From Bradyrhizobium sp. LLZ17 (GTDB lineage Bacteria; Pseudomonadota; Alphaproteobacteria; Rhizobiales; Xanthobacteraceae), in assembly GCF_041200145.1 (NCBI RefSeq), contig NZ_CP165734.1:5208001-5272000 (forward strand): a stretch of 64,000 bases of DNA, read 5' to 3'. Below are positions 48,341 to 57,909 of the stretch, piece by piece. The translations under genes were made by a program, and so were the position numbers. The stretch's first letter is position 1. Every line of letters starts with the position of its first letter. The notes under the pieces are model-generated. The model was not told where the DNA came from. It saw nothing but the letters and a program-made list of their open reading frames with translations, and searched no databases.

Positions 48341-48456
48341 ACGTTTTGTATGGCATCCGCCCATACTAACCGCCTATCTGAAATGGATGGGCAGCGACGG
48401 CGTTCTTCACTACTATTCGCGCGATTTCAAAACAGAACAATGCTGGGAGACAACAG

Positions 48457-49647
48457 ATGAAATCAGCACTTTTGGCCGCTGTCGCAATGTCGGCGCTGTT
48501 GCTGGCCGCGCCGGCCTCCGCGCAAGGCGTCAAGATCGGCATCCTCAACGATCAGTCCGGCGTCTATGCCGATTACGGCGGAAAGTATTCGGTCGAAGCG
48601 GCCAGGATGGCGATCGAGGATTTCGGCGGCGAAGTGCTCGGCCAGAAGATCGAGATGGTCACCGCCGATCACCAGAACAAGCCTGATCTGGCCACCTCCA
48701 TCGCGCGGCGCTGGTATGACGCTGACAATGTCGACATGATCACGGAGCTGACGACGTCGTCGGTGGCGCTCGCCGTGCAGGACCTGTCGAAGGAAAAGAA
48801 GAAGATCGACATCGTGGTCGGCGCGGCCACGTCGAGCATCACCGGCAGCGCTTGCTCGCCCTACGGCTTCCACTGGGCGTTCGACACCCATGCGCTCGCG
48901 GTCGGTACCGGTGGCGCGCTGACCAAAGCGGGCGGCGACACCTGGTTCTTCCTCACCGCCGACTACGCCTTCGGCTATGCGCTGGAGAAAGACACCAGCG
49001 AGATCGTGACCCACAATGGCGGCAAGGTGCTGGGCTCGGTTCGTGTGCCGCTCAACTCGTCGGACTTCTCCTCGTTCCTGCTGCAAGCGCAGAGCTCGAA
49101 GGCGAAGATCGTCGCCCTCGCCAATGCCGGCCAGGACACCACCAATTCGATCAAGCAGGCGGCCGAGTTCGGCGTCGTCTCCGGCGGTCAGAAGCTTGCA
49201 GGCCTGTTGATGACACTCGCGGAGGTGAACGGGCTCGGCTTGCAGGCCGCGCAAGGCCTGGTGCTGACGGAAGGCTTCTATTGGGACCATGACGACACCA
49301 CGCGCGCGTTCTCCGAGCGGTTCTTCAAGCGCACCGGCCGGATGCCGAGCATGATCCACGCCGGCACCTATTCGGCGACGCTGAGCTATCTGAAGGCGGT
49401 GAAGGCCGCCGGCACCAAGGACAGCGACGCGGTCGCCAGGAAGCTGAAGGAGCTGCCGGTCGACGACGCCTTCGCCAAGGGCAAGGTGCTGGAGAACGGC
49501 CGCATGGTCCACGACATGTATCTGTTCGAGGTCAAGAAGCCCTCGGAGTCGAAGAAGCCGTGGGATTATTACAAGCAGCTCGCGGTGGTCCCCGGCGACC
49601 AGGCCTTCTTCACCGCCAAGGAGAGCGGCTGCCCGCTGACGAAGTGA
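48457..49647 (+). CDS. Orphan branched-chain amino-acid-type ABC substrate-binding protein
   Basis: The 396-residue periplasmic protein has a Sec signal peptide (MKSALLAAVAMSALLLAAPASA) and the Peripla_BP_6 fold (GILNDQSGVYADYGGKYSVE, DHQNKPDLATSIARRWYD). GGGAGA lies before ATG 48457. No permease or ATPase gene is adjacent, so it must share a transporter or act as a sensor. Many such lone receptors occur in rhizobial genomes; ligands include aromatic acids and amides. Confidence 0.9.
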   Translation: MKSALLAAVAMSALLLAAPASAQGVKIGILNDQSGVYADYGGKYSVEAARMAIEDFGGEVLGQKIEMVTADHQNKPDLATSIARRWYDADNVDMITELTTSSVALAVQDLSKEKKKIDIVVGAATSSITGSACSPYGFHWAFDTHALAVGTGGALTKAGGDTWFFLTADYAFGYALEKDTSEIVTHNGGKVLGSVRVPLNSSDFSSFLLQAQSSKAKIVALANAGQDTTNSIKQAAEFGVVSGGQKLAGLLMTLAEVNGLGLQAAQGLVLTEGFYWDHDDTTRAFSERFFKRTGRMPSMIHAGTYSATLSYLKAVKAAGTKDSDAVARKLKELPVDDAFAKGKVLENGRMVHDMYLFEVKKPSESKKPWDYYKQLAVVPGDQAFFTAKESGCPLTK

Positions 49648-49681
49648 GAGGAAGGGGCGGCGCTGGCCCTACAGCCGCCGT

Positions 49682-49845
49682 GTCGTCCCGGACAAGCGCG
49701 CCACAAGCGCGCACAGATCCGGGACCCATAGCCACAGGTGGAGTTGGTTGTGGAGACTCTGAGTGACCAGTTCGAGCCACGACTCCCCTCCGTGATTATG
49801 GGTCCCGGACATGCGCTTCGCTTCGCTGCGCTTTTCCGGGACGAC
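49682..49845. repeat. Palindromic repeat, diverged family B
   Basis: The arms GTCGTCCCGGACAAGCGCGC and GCGCTTTTCCGGGACGAC (ending 49845) are imperfect complements. The insert differs from the other B copies. It lies between convergent genes. Confidence 0.8.
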
Positions 49846-49859
49846 AGCGGTGATTAAGG

Positions 49860-50246
49860 CTACACCAACCTTAACACCACCGCCCCCAGAGCTCCCGCCC
49901 ACAACACGATGGCCGCGATGCCCTGGATGAAGAATCCCGGGCCGCGCTTCGCGGCCGCCTTCGAATAGCCGATGAAGTAGACGATACGGCCGATGATCCA
50001 CACCGCGCCGATCCCGCCGGCGGCGGCGTCGCCGATATAGACCGCGAACAGCCACAACGACGGCAGGAAGATCGGCATCCACTCCAGCGTGTTCATCTGG
50101 ATGCGGAAGGCCCGCTCGAAATCCGGGTGGCCCGACATCGCCGGCGCCTTGACGCCGGTCCTGGTGCGCGAGCGCGACACGTTCATGGATGTGAAGAAGA
50201 AAAACAGGATCGCCAGCAGCGTGACGAGCGCAGTGAGGTGGTACAT
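49860..50246 (-). CDS. MAPEG-family membrane protein
   Basis: The 128-residue protein has four predicted helices. The MAPEG pattern is VKAPAMSGHPDFERAFRIQM with ERAFRxQxN and, later, NTLEWMPIFLPSLWLFA. Family members include microsomal glutathione transferases and eicosanoid enzymes; bacterial roles are mostly unknown. AAAGGA precedes ATG 50246. It lies close to the AttH-like gene on the same strand but is probably separate. Confidence 0.88.
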   Translation of the reverse strand: MYHLTALVTLLAILFFFFTSMNVSRSRTRTGVKAPAMSGHPDFERAFRIQMNTLEWMPIFLPSLWLFAVYIGDAAAGGIGAVWIIGRIVYFIGYSKAAAKRGPGFFIQGIAAIVLWAGALGAVVLRLV

Positions 50247-50273
50247 GGCACATCCTTTTGAGCAGACTGCGGT

Positions 50274-51356
50274 TCAATAGCCGGTCAGCTCGAGATAGCC
50301 AACGCCATTATGCGTGCCGGCGAAGCTGATCGGTCCTTCCCAATAGGAGAAGCCGGTCCCCATCCAGGCCTTTGGGTTGAGCGGCTTGCAAACGATCGAG
50401 AATGATCGCGACGGGATCGTGATCTGCCATTGCACCGGCAGCCTGCGTCCCGCGACATCCGCCGTTGCCTTTGGTGTCATCTGAATGTCGTTGCCCGCAA
50501 TCATCTGCGTTCGGCCGTCGGCGAAAATCCAGTTGCCGAACGGATAGTCCTTGCCATCCTTTTGACGGAGCCGGTACAGCATCAGCTTGTCGCCGGAGGC
50601 GAGATGCAGCGACAGCCAGTCCCAGCCGGTCTGGTCGGTGTCGAGCGGCTGGCTGCTCCATTCGCGGTCCATCCAGGCCTGGCCCGAGACATCGACCGGC
50701 TTGTCGTCGATCGTGATGCTGCCGCGAGCGTGAAAAAACGGTTGGCTGTAATAGTAGGACGCCTGGCCGCGCTCCGACTTGCGGCTGTAGCCGCCGTCAC
50801 CTTGCAACACCACCGGACGATCCGCTTCGAGCGTCAGCGCATAGCTGAAGTCAGCGCCCGCGGCTTTCAGGGTCAGCGGCGACAAGGTGCGATCGTCGGT
50901 GCGGTCAGTTGCTTTCATCTCCCAATCGTCGATCCATGCCGCGAATGGCTTTGCCGCGACGCCGGCCTGGCCGATGCCGCCGCGCGAAAACCGCTCGTTG
51001 AAACGATGGGTATCGGCCCGCGTCACCGCGGCATGCGCCATCCAGATCTGTTGATTGGCCCAGCCCTCGCCCTGCGGCCCCGGCCGGGTCGCCTGGCGGA
51101 ACAGCGTCCATTGCAGCCCGCAAGGAGCGCCGTTGCTGTCGACGAGGTTCGCGGTGAGATACCACCATTCGATGCGAAACGCCGGATGCGGCCCGTGATC
51201 GGCCGGAAAGGAGAACATCTTTCCCGGCGTCACCTGCGCGAAGCCGTCCGCCTTCTCGCCGAGCCCGGCATAACCTTGCGCGGTTGGGCGGCGCGCAAGC
51301 GCGAGCGCCGCGATGCCGCCGACAAGGGCGCGTCGCGAGATGCCGTCAGCGCTCAT
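50274..51356 (-). CDS. AttH-like lipocalin-fold secreted protein (CrtC/hydroxyneurosporene synthase-like)
   Basis: The 360-residue protein has a twin-arginine-like N-terminus (ISRRALVGGIAALALA). Family blocks are FRIEWWYLTANL, GQAWMDREWSSQPL and GYLELTGY. The fold is shared with carotenoid 1,2-hydratase, but the operon partners (ATPase and FtsX-like permease, overlapping genes) match AttEFGH of Agrobacterium rather than carotenoid synthesis. Its start overlaps the permease stop by 11 nt. The biochemical role is unknown; lipid or lipoprotein handling in the periplasm is plausible. Confidence 0.87.
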   Translation of the reverse strand: MSADGISRRALVGGIAALALARRPTAQGYAGLGEKADGFAQVTPGKMFSFPADHGPHPAFRIEWWYLTANLVDSNGAPCGLQWTLFRQATRPGPQGEGWANQQIWMAHAAVTRADTHRFNERFSRGGIGQAGVAAKPFAAWIDDWEMKATDRTDDRTLSPLTLKAAGADFSYALTLEADRPVVLQGDGGYSRKSERGQASYYYSQPFFHARGSITIDDKPVDVSGQAWMDREWSSQPLDTDQTGWDWLSLHLASGDKLMLYRLRQKDGKDYPFGNWIFADGRTQMIAGNDIQMTPKATADVAGRRLPVQWQITIPSRSFSIVCKPLNPKAWMGTGFSYWEGPISFAGTHNGVGYLELTGY

Positions 51357-53808
51357 TGGCGAACACCTTGACGAGCGCCGCCGGCTGCATCCGCGCCAGC
51401 CGGATCATCGGCAGCAGCGCCGCAAGCAGCGACGCGACCAGTGCGACCGCGACCAGCTCGACCAGTTGCAGCGGAAACACGTGGAACGGCAGTCGCCAGC
51501 CGAACGCCTTCACGTTCACGATCGCAATCAGGCACCACGCCACCAAGAGTCCGAGCGGCACAGCCAGCAGCGATGTGAACAGCGCAACCGACAGCGTCTT
51601 GGTCAACTCGATCGCGGCGAGCCGCGGCCGCGTGATGCCGATCGCCCAGAGCGGCGCGAGCTGCGGCAGGCGCGAATTCGCCAGCGTCAGCAGGCTGGTC
51701 AGCAGCGCGATGCCGGCAACGCCAAGCGTGAAGGCGTTCAGCGCCGAGGTGACCGCAAAGGTGCGGTTGAAGATCCGGATCGACTCCGCCTTCACCGTCG
51801 CCTGGTCGGCGACGCTGCGATCGTCGAGCGAAAATTGCGCCTGCAATGCTGCGATCAATCCGGCAATCTTGTCGCGCGGAACAATAAGGCCAATCCGCGT
51901 CTGCGGCGTCTGCGGAAACTGCCGGATCAGCGCCGCGACATTGACGGCAAGCTGCCCCTTGGGATTGCCGTAATCGGCATAGATGCCGACGATGTCGAGC
52001 TCCCATGTTCCGCCCGGCGCCGGCACGTCGATGACATCGCCGACCCGGACATTCAGCCGCCGGCTCAATTGCTCGCTGATGAAGGCGGCATTGCCCGGGA
52101 TGAGCTGCGTCCAGGCGCGCGGCGCGGTCTCCAGCAGCGGCCAGCGCTCGCGATAGAGCGCGTGATCGGGCAGGCCGAGCAATTCCACCGGCTGGCCCTG
52201 AACTTGAGTCTCCGCGCGGCCGCCCGACAGAATGGCTTGCACGTCGTTGCGGTCCTTCAGCCAGTTCCGGATCGCAACGGCTTGGGCGTTGTCGGAGGCG
52301 CTGATGTAGACATCAGCGGCAAGCCGCCCGTTGAGCCAGCCGACAAAGGTGCGGCTGAAGGTTTCCACCATGGTGGAGACGCCGACATTGACGGAAAGCG
52401 CGAGCAGCAGCGCCATCAGCGCCAGCGATAGTCCCGAAAGCTGTTGCCGGCTATCCGCCCAGAACCACAGCGCGAGCGGCCCTCGCGCGGTGCGTTGGCC
52501 CACGCGCAGCATGATCTCGAGCAAAGCCGGCAGGATCAGCGCTGCCCCCAGCATCAGTGCCGCCAGCACCCCGAAGCCCGCGATCAGCGAGTAGCCATAG
52601 CGCAGCAACAGCAGCGCCACCGCGAACACGGCGCAAGCAGCGACGCTTTGCAGGATCAGCCAGCGGCGCTGCCGTTGCTGCCAGGCATACGGCTGCGCCG
52701 TCGCCAGCACCGGCATCCGGATCGCCTTGATCAGGCTGGTTGCCGCCGCAACAAGCGCGCCCGCAATGCTGATGCCGATGCCGGCGAGCCACCATTCAGG
52801 TCGGAGCGTGAGCTGCCCCGGAATCTGCGCGCCATAGAGCCCGCGCAGCGACGCCGCGACGTCGGGCAACAGGGCCGCCGCGATGAAATAGCCGCAGACC
52901 AATCCGATCAGGCCGGCGACCAGTGCCAGCGCCACCAGCTCGACCACGAGCACCGTGTTGACCAGCCGCGCCGAGGCGCCGCAGGCGCGCAATGTGCGCA
53001 GCATCGGCAGCCGCTGCTCGAAGGCGAGGCCGACGGCCGAATTGACGATGAAGAGACCGACGAAGAACGACAGCAGTCCGAAGGCGGTGAGGTTGAGATG
53101 GAAGCTGTCGGTGAGGCGTTCCAGCTCGGTCTCGGCGTTCGGCTCGACCAGCTGCAGCTGGTCGCCGACGACGCTTGCGAGCGGCGCGGGCTTGCCCTTT
53201 GGCTTGCCGATCAAAAGCCGCGACACCTGATCCGGTTTGTTGAGCAGCCGCTGCGCCACGCCGATATCGACGACCAGCACCTCAGGCACGAGCTGGGGCT
53301 GCACGTGCAGCGGCGGCAGTTTTGCGCCATTGCTGATGGAGGGTGTTGCGCCTTCCGGTTGCTGCAAGTCCGTCAGCGTCTCGCGCGCCACCAGCGTCTG
53401 GCCCGGCGCGTCGACGAAGCTGCTCAAATCCGCGGCCCCAAGGCGCGGCGCATTGCCGACATCGCTCGGCAGCGTCACCGGCTCGATGCCGAGCAGCCGC
53501 ACCGAGCGGCCGTTGAGCTGCACGCGGCCTTCCAGCACCGGCGAGACCGGCCAACCCGCGCGCCGGAGCTTGACGAAAAACTCTTGCGGGAAGGTCGCCG
53601 CATTCGGCACGACCAGCATCGCCGTGCGCACGCCGCCAAATGTCGCCGCCGCGCGGTCATAGGCGTTGCGGGCCTGCTGATTGATCGCCTGCACTCCGCT
53701 CCACAACGCAGTCGCCGCGATCAGCCCGATCAGCAGCGTCGCGAACTGCATCTTGTGGCGCCGCCAATGGCTGAGCAGCACGGCGAGCACCCACAGCGCG
53801 CGCCTCAT
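51346..53808 (-). CDS. FtsX-like ABC transporter permease (large, AttFG-type)
   Basis: The 820-residue membrane protein has an N-terminal helix, a large periplasmic loop, two FtsX domains and about ten helices in all. One is FGLLSFFVGLFIVNSAVGLA, another the late ALNAFTLGVAGIALLTSLLT. This is the MacB/LolC superfamily, which moves molecules between membrane and periplasm mechanically rather than through a channel. ATGA overlaps join it to the ATPase before it and AttH after it. Confidence 0.9.
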   Translation of the reverse strand: MRRALWVLAVLLSHWRRHKMQFATLLIGLIAATALWSGVQAINQQARNAYDRAAATFGGVRTAMLVVPNAATFPQEFFVKLRRAGWPVSPVLEGRVQLNGRSVRLLGIEPVTLPSDVGNAPRLGAADLSSFVDAPGQTLVARETLTDLQQPEGATPSISNGAKLPPLHVQPQLVPEVLVVDIGVAQRLLNKPDQVSRLLIGKPKGKPAPLASVVGDQLQLVEPNAETELERLTDSFHLNLTAFGLLSFFVGLFIVNSAVGLAFEQRLPMLRTLRACGASARLVNTVLVVELVALALVAGLIGLVCGYFIAAALLPDVAASLRGLYGAQIPGQLTLRPEWWLAGIGISIAGALVAAATSLIKAIRMPVLATAQPYAWQQRQRRWLILQSVAACAVFAVALLLLRYGYSLIAGFGVLAALMLGAALILPALLEIMLRVGQRTARGPLALWFWADSRQQLSGLSLALMALLLALSVNVGVSTMVETFSRTFVGWLNGRLAADVYISASDNAQAVAIRNWLKDRNDVQAILSGGRAETQVQGQPVELLGLPDHALYRERWPLLETAPRAWTQLIPGNAAFISEQLSRRLNVRVGDVIDVPAPGGTWELDIVGIYADYGNPKGQLAVNVAALIRQFPQTPQTRIGLIVPRDKIAGLIAALQAQFSLDDRSVADQATVKAESIRIFNRTFAVTSALNAFTLGVAGIALLTSLLTLANSRLPQLAPLWAIGITRPRLAAIELTKTLSVALFTSLLAVPLGLLVAWCLIAIVNVKAFGWRLPFHVFPLQLVELVAVALVASLLAALLPMIRLARMQPAALVKVFANER

Positions 53809-54458
53809 GCGATCCGTCCCGCATGCAGGATGACGTGGCGGTCGAGCGTACCGGCGAGATGCAGGCTGTGCGTCACCATCAGGAAGCCGCAGCCGGTGCG
53901 CGCGACGAGGTCGCGCGTCAGCGCCAGCACGTCATTGGCGGTGGCTTCGTCGAGATTGCCGGTCGGCTCGTCCGCGAGCAGCAGCGACGGCTTTGTCGCC
54001 AGCGCCCGGCCGATCGCGACCCGCTGCTGCTGGCCACCGGACAGTTGCTCGGGGTAACGCTTCAACAGGCCGCCGAGCCCGAGGCGCTCGACCAGTTCCG
54101 TGTGCCAGCTCGCATCATGCCGTCCGGCGATCCGGGCCTGGAAGGCGAGATTGTCCGCGACCGAGAGGCTCGGGATCAGGTTGAACTGCTGAAAAACTAG
54201 GCCGATCCGGTCGCGCCGCACTGCGGCGCGGCCCGCGTCCGACAGCTTGCTCACCTCAATGTCCTCCAGCCGGATCGTGCCGTCATCAGCGGCATCCAGC
54301 CCCGCGATCAGGTGCAACAGCGTGCTCTTGCCGCTGCCGGATTCGCCGGTCAGCGCAACGCGCTCACCGGCCTTGAGCTCGAGATCGACGCCGCGCAACA
54401 CGTGCACCGGCTCGCCGGCCGATGCGAAGGTTTTTGAGAGGTTTTTGATGCTCAGCAA
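53805..54458 (-). CDS. ABC transporter ATPase (LolD/MacB-type)
   Basis: The 217-residue ATPase has Walker A GESGSGKST, signature LSGGQQQRVAIGRAL and Walker B LLLADEPTGNLDEAT. The GNLD after Walker B is typical of LolD-like ATPases. It is the first gene of the three-gene set, with a 4-bp overlap with the FtsX-like permease. Confidence 0.93.
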   Translation of the reverse strand: MLSIKNLSKTFASAGEPVHVLRGVDLELKAGERVALTGESGSGKSTLLHLIAGLDAADDGTIRLEDIEVSKLSDAGRAAVRRDRIGLVFQQFNLIPSLSVADNLAFQARIAGRHDASWHTELVERLGLGGLLKRYPEQLSGGQQQRVAIGRALATKPSLLLADEPTGNLDEATANDVLALTRDLVARTGCGFLMVTHSLHLAGTLDRHVILHAGRIA

Positions 54459-54600
54459 GATGAATGGCGCCGGACGGAATTAACGGAAATGCTGCGTAGC
54501 ACAGTTGATGCGGAAATGCCGGGGTTGCGTTGCCGTTCAAGCCGTTGTTAGCTTCAACAACGGCCAAATCAAAAAGTACCAAAGACAGACGGGGAGAATG

Positions 54601-55935
54601 ATGAGCGCTCAGGGAACGCCCATGGTGGCGGGCAAGACGGCGGGGGCAGCTGCGGCGACTCCGAAGCACGCTTGGACCGTTACCTTTCTCCTGTTTCTGT
54701 TCATGCTGGTGAACTTCGCCGACAAGATCGTCGTCGGCCTCGCCGGTGTTCCGATCATGACCGATTTGAAGCTCGATCCGGAGCAGTTCGGCCTGCTCGG
54801 CTCCTCGTTCTTCTTCCTGTTCTCGATCTCCGCCATCGTGGTCGGCTTTATCGTCAACAAGGTGGCGACGCGCTGGGTGCTGCTGACCCTGGCGGTGATC
54901 TGGGCACTGGCGCAGTTTCCGATGGTCGGTACCGTCAGCTTCACCACGCTTCTGATCTGCCGCATCGTGCTGGGTGCCGGCGAAGGCCCGGCGGCTGCGG
55001 TGGCGATGCACGCCGTCTACAAATGGTTCCCCAACGAGAAGCGCACGCTGCCGACCGCGATCCTGTCGCAGGGTTCGGCCTTCGGTGTCATCCTGGCGGT
55101 GCCGGCGTTGAACTGGGTGATCGTCAATCATTCCTGGCACTATGCTTTCGGTGCGCTCGGCGTTGCCGGCCTGATCTGGGTCGCGGCCTGGCTCGCGCTC
55201 GGCAAGGAAGGTCCACTGGACACCGATGAATCCGCGGTTGCCGAGCCCAAGATCTCCTATGTGCAGCTCCTGACCTCGCGCACCTTCATCGGCTGCGTGG
55301 CCGCGACCTTTGGCGCCTATTGGGCCCTGTCGCTGGGCCTCACCTGGTTCACGTCCTTCATCATCAAGGGACTCGGCTTCTCGCAATCGAACGCCGGCTG
55401 GATCTCGATCCTGCCCTGGGTGTTCGGCGCGACCATCGTGATCCTGACCGGCTGGATATCGCAGGTGATGACGGCGCGCGGCTACACGACGCGTGTCTCG
55501 CGCGGCGTGCTCGGCTCGGTGCCGCTGATCATCGGCGGCCTGATCCTGGCGGCAATGCCGTATGTCCCCGGCGTGGGCCTGAAGATCGTGTTGCTCGTGG
55601 TGGGCCCCGGGCTCTGCGGCGCGATCTATGTCGTGTGCCCGGCGATGCTCGGTGAATTCACGCCGACGTCGCAGCGCGGTGCGATCCTCGCGATCTACGG
55701 CGCGCTCTATACGCTCTCGGGCATCATTGCACCCAGCGTGATGGGCACCGTGATCCAGCGCGCCGGCAACATGGTCGACGGCTACATGACCGGCTTCACC
55801 ATCAATGCCGTGATCATGGTCGGCTCCGGCCTGCTCGGGCTGCTCCTGCTCTGGCCGAATACAGAGAAGGCCAGGCTGACGCGCGGTGCGGTTCCGCAGG
55901 CCGCAGCGCTGAAGGGTGTGGTGTCGCCGACGTAA
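54601..55935 (+). CDS. MFS transporter (anion:cation symporter-like)
   Basis: The 444-residue transporter has about 12 helices. The first is preceded by an Ala/Gly/Thr-rich tail. MFS signs are DKIVVGLAGVPIMTDLKL and RIVLGAGEGPAAAVAMHAV, the second typical of the ACS family of organic-anion transporters. GGGGAG precedes two adjacent ATGs; 54601 has the better spacing. Substrate is probably a carboxylate or sugar acid. Its neighbours give no clue. Confidence 0.9.
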   Translation: MSAQGTPMVAGKTAGAAAATPKHAWTVTFLLFLFMLVNFADKIVVGLAGVPIMTDLKLDPEQFGLLGSSFFFLFSISAIVVGFIVNKVATRWVLLTLAVIWALAQFPMVGTVSFTTLLICRIVLGAGEGPAAAVAMHAVYKWFPNEKRTLPTAILSQGSAFGVILAVPALNWVIVNHSWHYAFGALGVAGLIWVAAWLALGKEGPLDTDESAVAEPKISYVQLLTSRTFIGCVAATFGAYWALSLGLTWFTSFIIKGLGFSQSNAGWISILPWVFGATIVILTGWISQVMTARGYTTRVSRGVLGSVPLIIGGLILAAMPYVPGVGLKIVLLVVGPGLCGAIYVVCPAMLGEFTPTSQRGAILAIYGALYTLSGIIAPSVMGTVIQRAGNMVDGYMTGFTINAVIMVGSGLLGLLLLWPNTEKARLTRGAVPQAAALKGVVSPT

Positions 55936-55963
55936 GAAGGCTTGGCGCCGCCTCAGACCTCCT

Positions 55964-56107
55964 GTCGTCCCGGACAAGCGCAGCGAAGCGGAGCGCAGAT
56001 CCGGGACCCATAACTACAGGGGAGGTGTTTGGCGAAGACTCAGAATTGCCAGTCTCGCGCCACAACTGCTCCTTGGGGTAATGGGTCCTGGCTTTCGCCA
56101 GGACGAC
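55964..56107. repeat. Palindromic repeat, diverged family B
   Basis: Arms GTCGTCCCGGACAAGCGCAG (from 55964) and CTTTCGCCAGGACGAC (ending 56107). It lies between two convergent MFS genes. Confidence 0.82.
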
Positions 56108-56121
56108 CACTGAATTTGTAG

Positions 56122-57330
56122 CTACGCCTTGCCCTGCGCCCGCCGCTCCGTGAACGGCGACAGCACCACCGTTGCCACCATGAAGATCACCGAGGCGCCG
56201 AACACCCAGTGCGGCGCACTCTGGTCCATGATCCAGCCGAACAGCAGCGGGCTGACGATGCCGCCGAGATTGAAGCCGGTGGAGACGATGCCGAAGGCGC
56301 GCCCCGCAGCACCGGGAGGCGCGGCATTGCGCACCAGCATGTCGCGCGAGGGGGCGATCACGCCGGAGAGGAAGCCCGCGGCGGTCATAGTCGCGGTGAG
56401 CGCCCAGCCGGGCAGCGCCACAAGCGCGATCAAGAGCACGATGGCCGCATTCGCGGCAAAGCAGGCGGCTGCGACATAGCCGTGGCGCTCGGTATGATCG
56501 GCGAGGAAGCCGCCCGCAAGCACGCCGGCGGCGCTGGCTGCGAGAAAGGCGGTCAGCGCGACATTGGCGGCGGAGTAGGACGCGCCATAGCCGCTCATCA
56601 GCGCCACCACGCCGAAATTGTTGATGCCGGCAACCGACAGGCTCAGCAGCATGAACAGCGCGGTCAGCGTGATCAGCGCCGGGGTGATCACGGCCTGCTT
56701 CGGCGCGTTCGCGCTGGCCGGCTTGTTCTTGTGCGCGCCGGCATCGGGAATGTTCATGGTGACCAGCAGCAGGGCCACCAGCAGGCCGATGACACCCGAC
56801 GCGATCAGCGCGCCGACGCCGCCAGACACCGTGACCAGCGCAGCGACGATCGCGGGTGCAACCGCGCCGCCGAGATAGCCGGCAAAAGTGTGGATCGAGA
56901 AGGCGCGGCCCATCCGCGCCTCATCCATGTGCTCGGCCAGGATTGCGTAATCGGCGGGATGATAGACGCTGTTGGCGAGCCCAAGCAGCACGGCGCAGGC
57001 GATCAGCGAGGCATAGCTCAGGTGCACACCGAGCAGCATCAGCGCGAGCCCGCCAAGCGTCAGTCCACCCAGCAAAATCCTGCGCGCACCGAAATGATCG
57101 ACCAGATAGCCGGTCGGCGCCTGCGTCAGCCCGGATACGACCGCAGATACGGTCAGCGCGAAGCCGAGCTCGACATAGCCGACCCCAAGCTGGCTCTTGA
57201 GGAACGGAAACAGCATCGGCAGGACCAGCAGATGGAAATGGCTGACCCAATGCGCGATCGAGATCCCGGTCAGCGTGCGCAGCGCGCTGTCCGCCTTGCC
57301 CTGTTGCGGTGCAGCGAGAACGTCGACCAT
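56122..57330 (-). CDS. MFS transporter (Fsr/fosmidomycin-resistance-like)
   Basis: The 402-residue protein has 12 predicted helices. The N-terminal ISIAHWVSHFHLLVLPMLFP, the loop GYLVDHFGARRILLGG and the late GFNLGGIVSPLLFGWIMDQ resemble FsrA-type exporters. No drug specificity can be deduced. It is transcribed alone. Confidence 0.9.
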   Translation of the reverse strand: MVDVLAAPQQGKADSALRTLTGISIAHWVSHFHLLVLPMLFPFLKSQLGVGYVELGFALTVSAVVSGLTQAPTGYLVDHFGARRILLGGLTLGGLALMLLGVHLSYASLIACAVLLGLANSVYHPADYAILAEHMDEARMGRAFSIHTFAGYLGGAVAPAIVAALVTVSGGVGALIASGVIGLLVALLLVTMNIPDAGAHKNKPASANAPKQAVITPALITLTALFMLLSLSVAGINNFGVVALMSGYGASYSAANVALTAFLAASAAGVLAGGFLADHTERHGYVAAACFAANAAIVLLIALVALPGWALTATMTAAGFLSGVIAPSRDMLVRNAAPPGAAGRAFGIVSTGFNLGGIVSPLLFGWIMDQSAPHWVFGASVIFMVATVVLSPFTERRAQGKA

Positions 57331-57490
57331 TGCAGTTCCGTTTCACTCCCGAGGGAGCGGAAACTATCGGGCAGAGCGGTTATTTGTCCATGAACGCGGG
57401 CGCATGGCAGGTAGTGCGGGTGGGGGCGTGAGGGTCGACTGGTCGCCTCCACATCGCCCCTCCCGGCGAAGCGCGAGCTCCATCCTCAAT

Positions 57491-57617
57491 GTCGCCCCGG
57501 CGAAGGCCGGGACCCATAACCCCAGGGAGCGGTTTGGCGAAGACTCGTCGTTCGGTACTGCGACCGACCTCAATCGAAGGATCACGCGGTATGGATCCCG
57601 GCCTTCGCCGGGACGAC
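57491..57617. repeat. Intergenic palindromic repeat, family B
   Basis: Arms GTCGCCCCGGCGAAGGCCGG (from 57491) and GGCCTTCGCCGGGACGAC (ending 57617). It lies in the 337-bp gap 57331-57667. A weak hairpin-rich stretch (57400-57470) is the only other content seen there. Confidence 0.87.
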
Positions 57618-57667
57618 ACGGAAGATGTCGCGCGAGCGCGTTGTCAAAACGCGCGTCGCCGCTAGCC

Positions 57668-57823
57668 TCACAACGGCTCGTCATCCGGCCCGTATCGATC
57701 GCGCTTCGGCGTGGCGATGTCGCCGTCCTCGTACTCGTCGTCGTTGTCGCGCGGCGGCGGAGGCTTCTTCGCCTTGTCGTCCGGCCTCTTGGGCGGTTCG
57801 GCTGGTTTGGCGGTCTTGGCCAT
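57668..57823 (-). CDS. Small Lys/Pro/Asp-rich hypothetical protein
   Basis: The 51-residue protein begins MAKTAKPAEPPKRPDDKAKK and ends with an acidic tail (DNDDEYEDGD, then YGPDDEPL). It is low-complexity, highly charged and probably disordered. ATG 57823 has GGA upstream; ATG 57865 would give 65 residues. I do not recognise a family. Its codon use is ordinary for the window, and it ends in a gap where nothing else is coded, so it may be real. Confidence 0.5.
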   Translation of the reverse strand: MAKTAKPAEPPKRPDDKAKKPPPPRDNDDEYEDGDIATPKRDRYGPDDEPL

Positions 57824-57909
57824 GGCTGTTCCGGACGGTGATGCTGCATCCGATGCTACCCGCAAAACATATGCGGTTGCTGACTTATCTCAAGCCGCGA
57901 TCACAGCGG

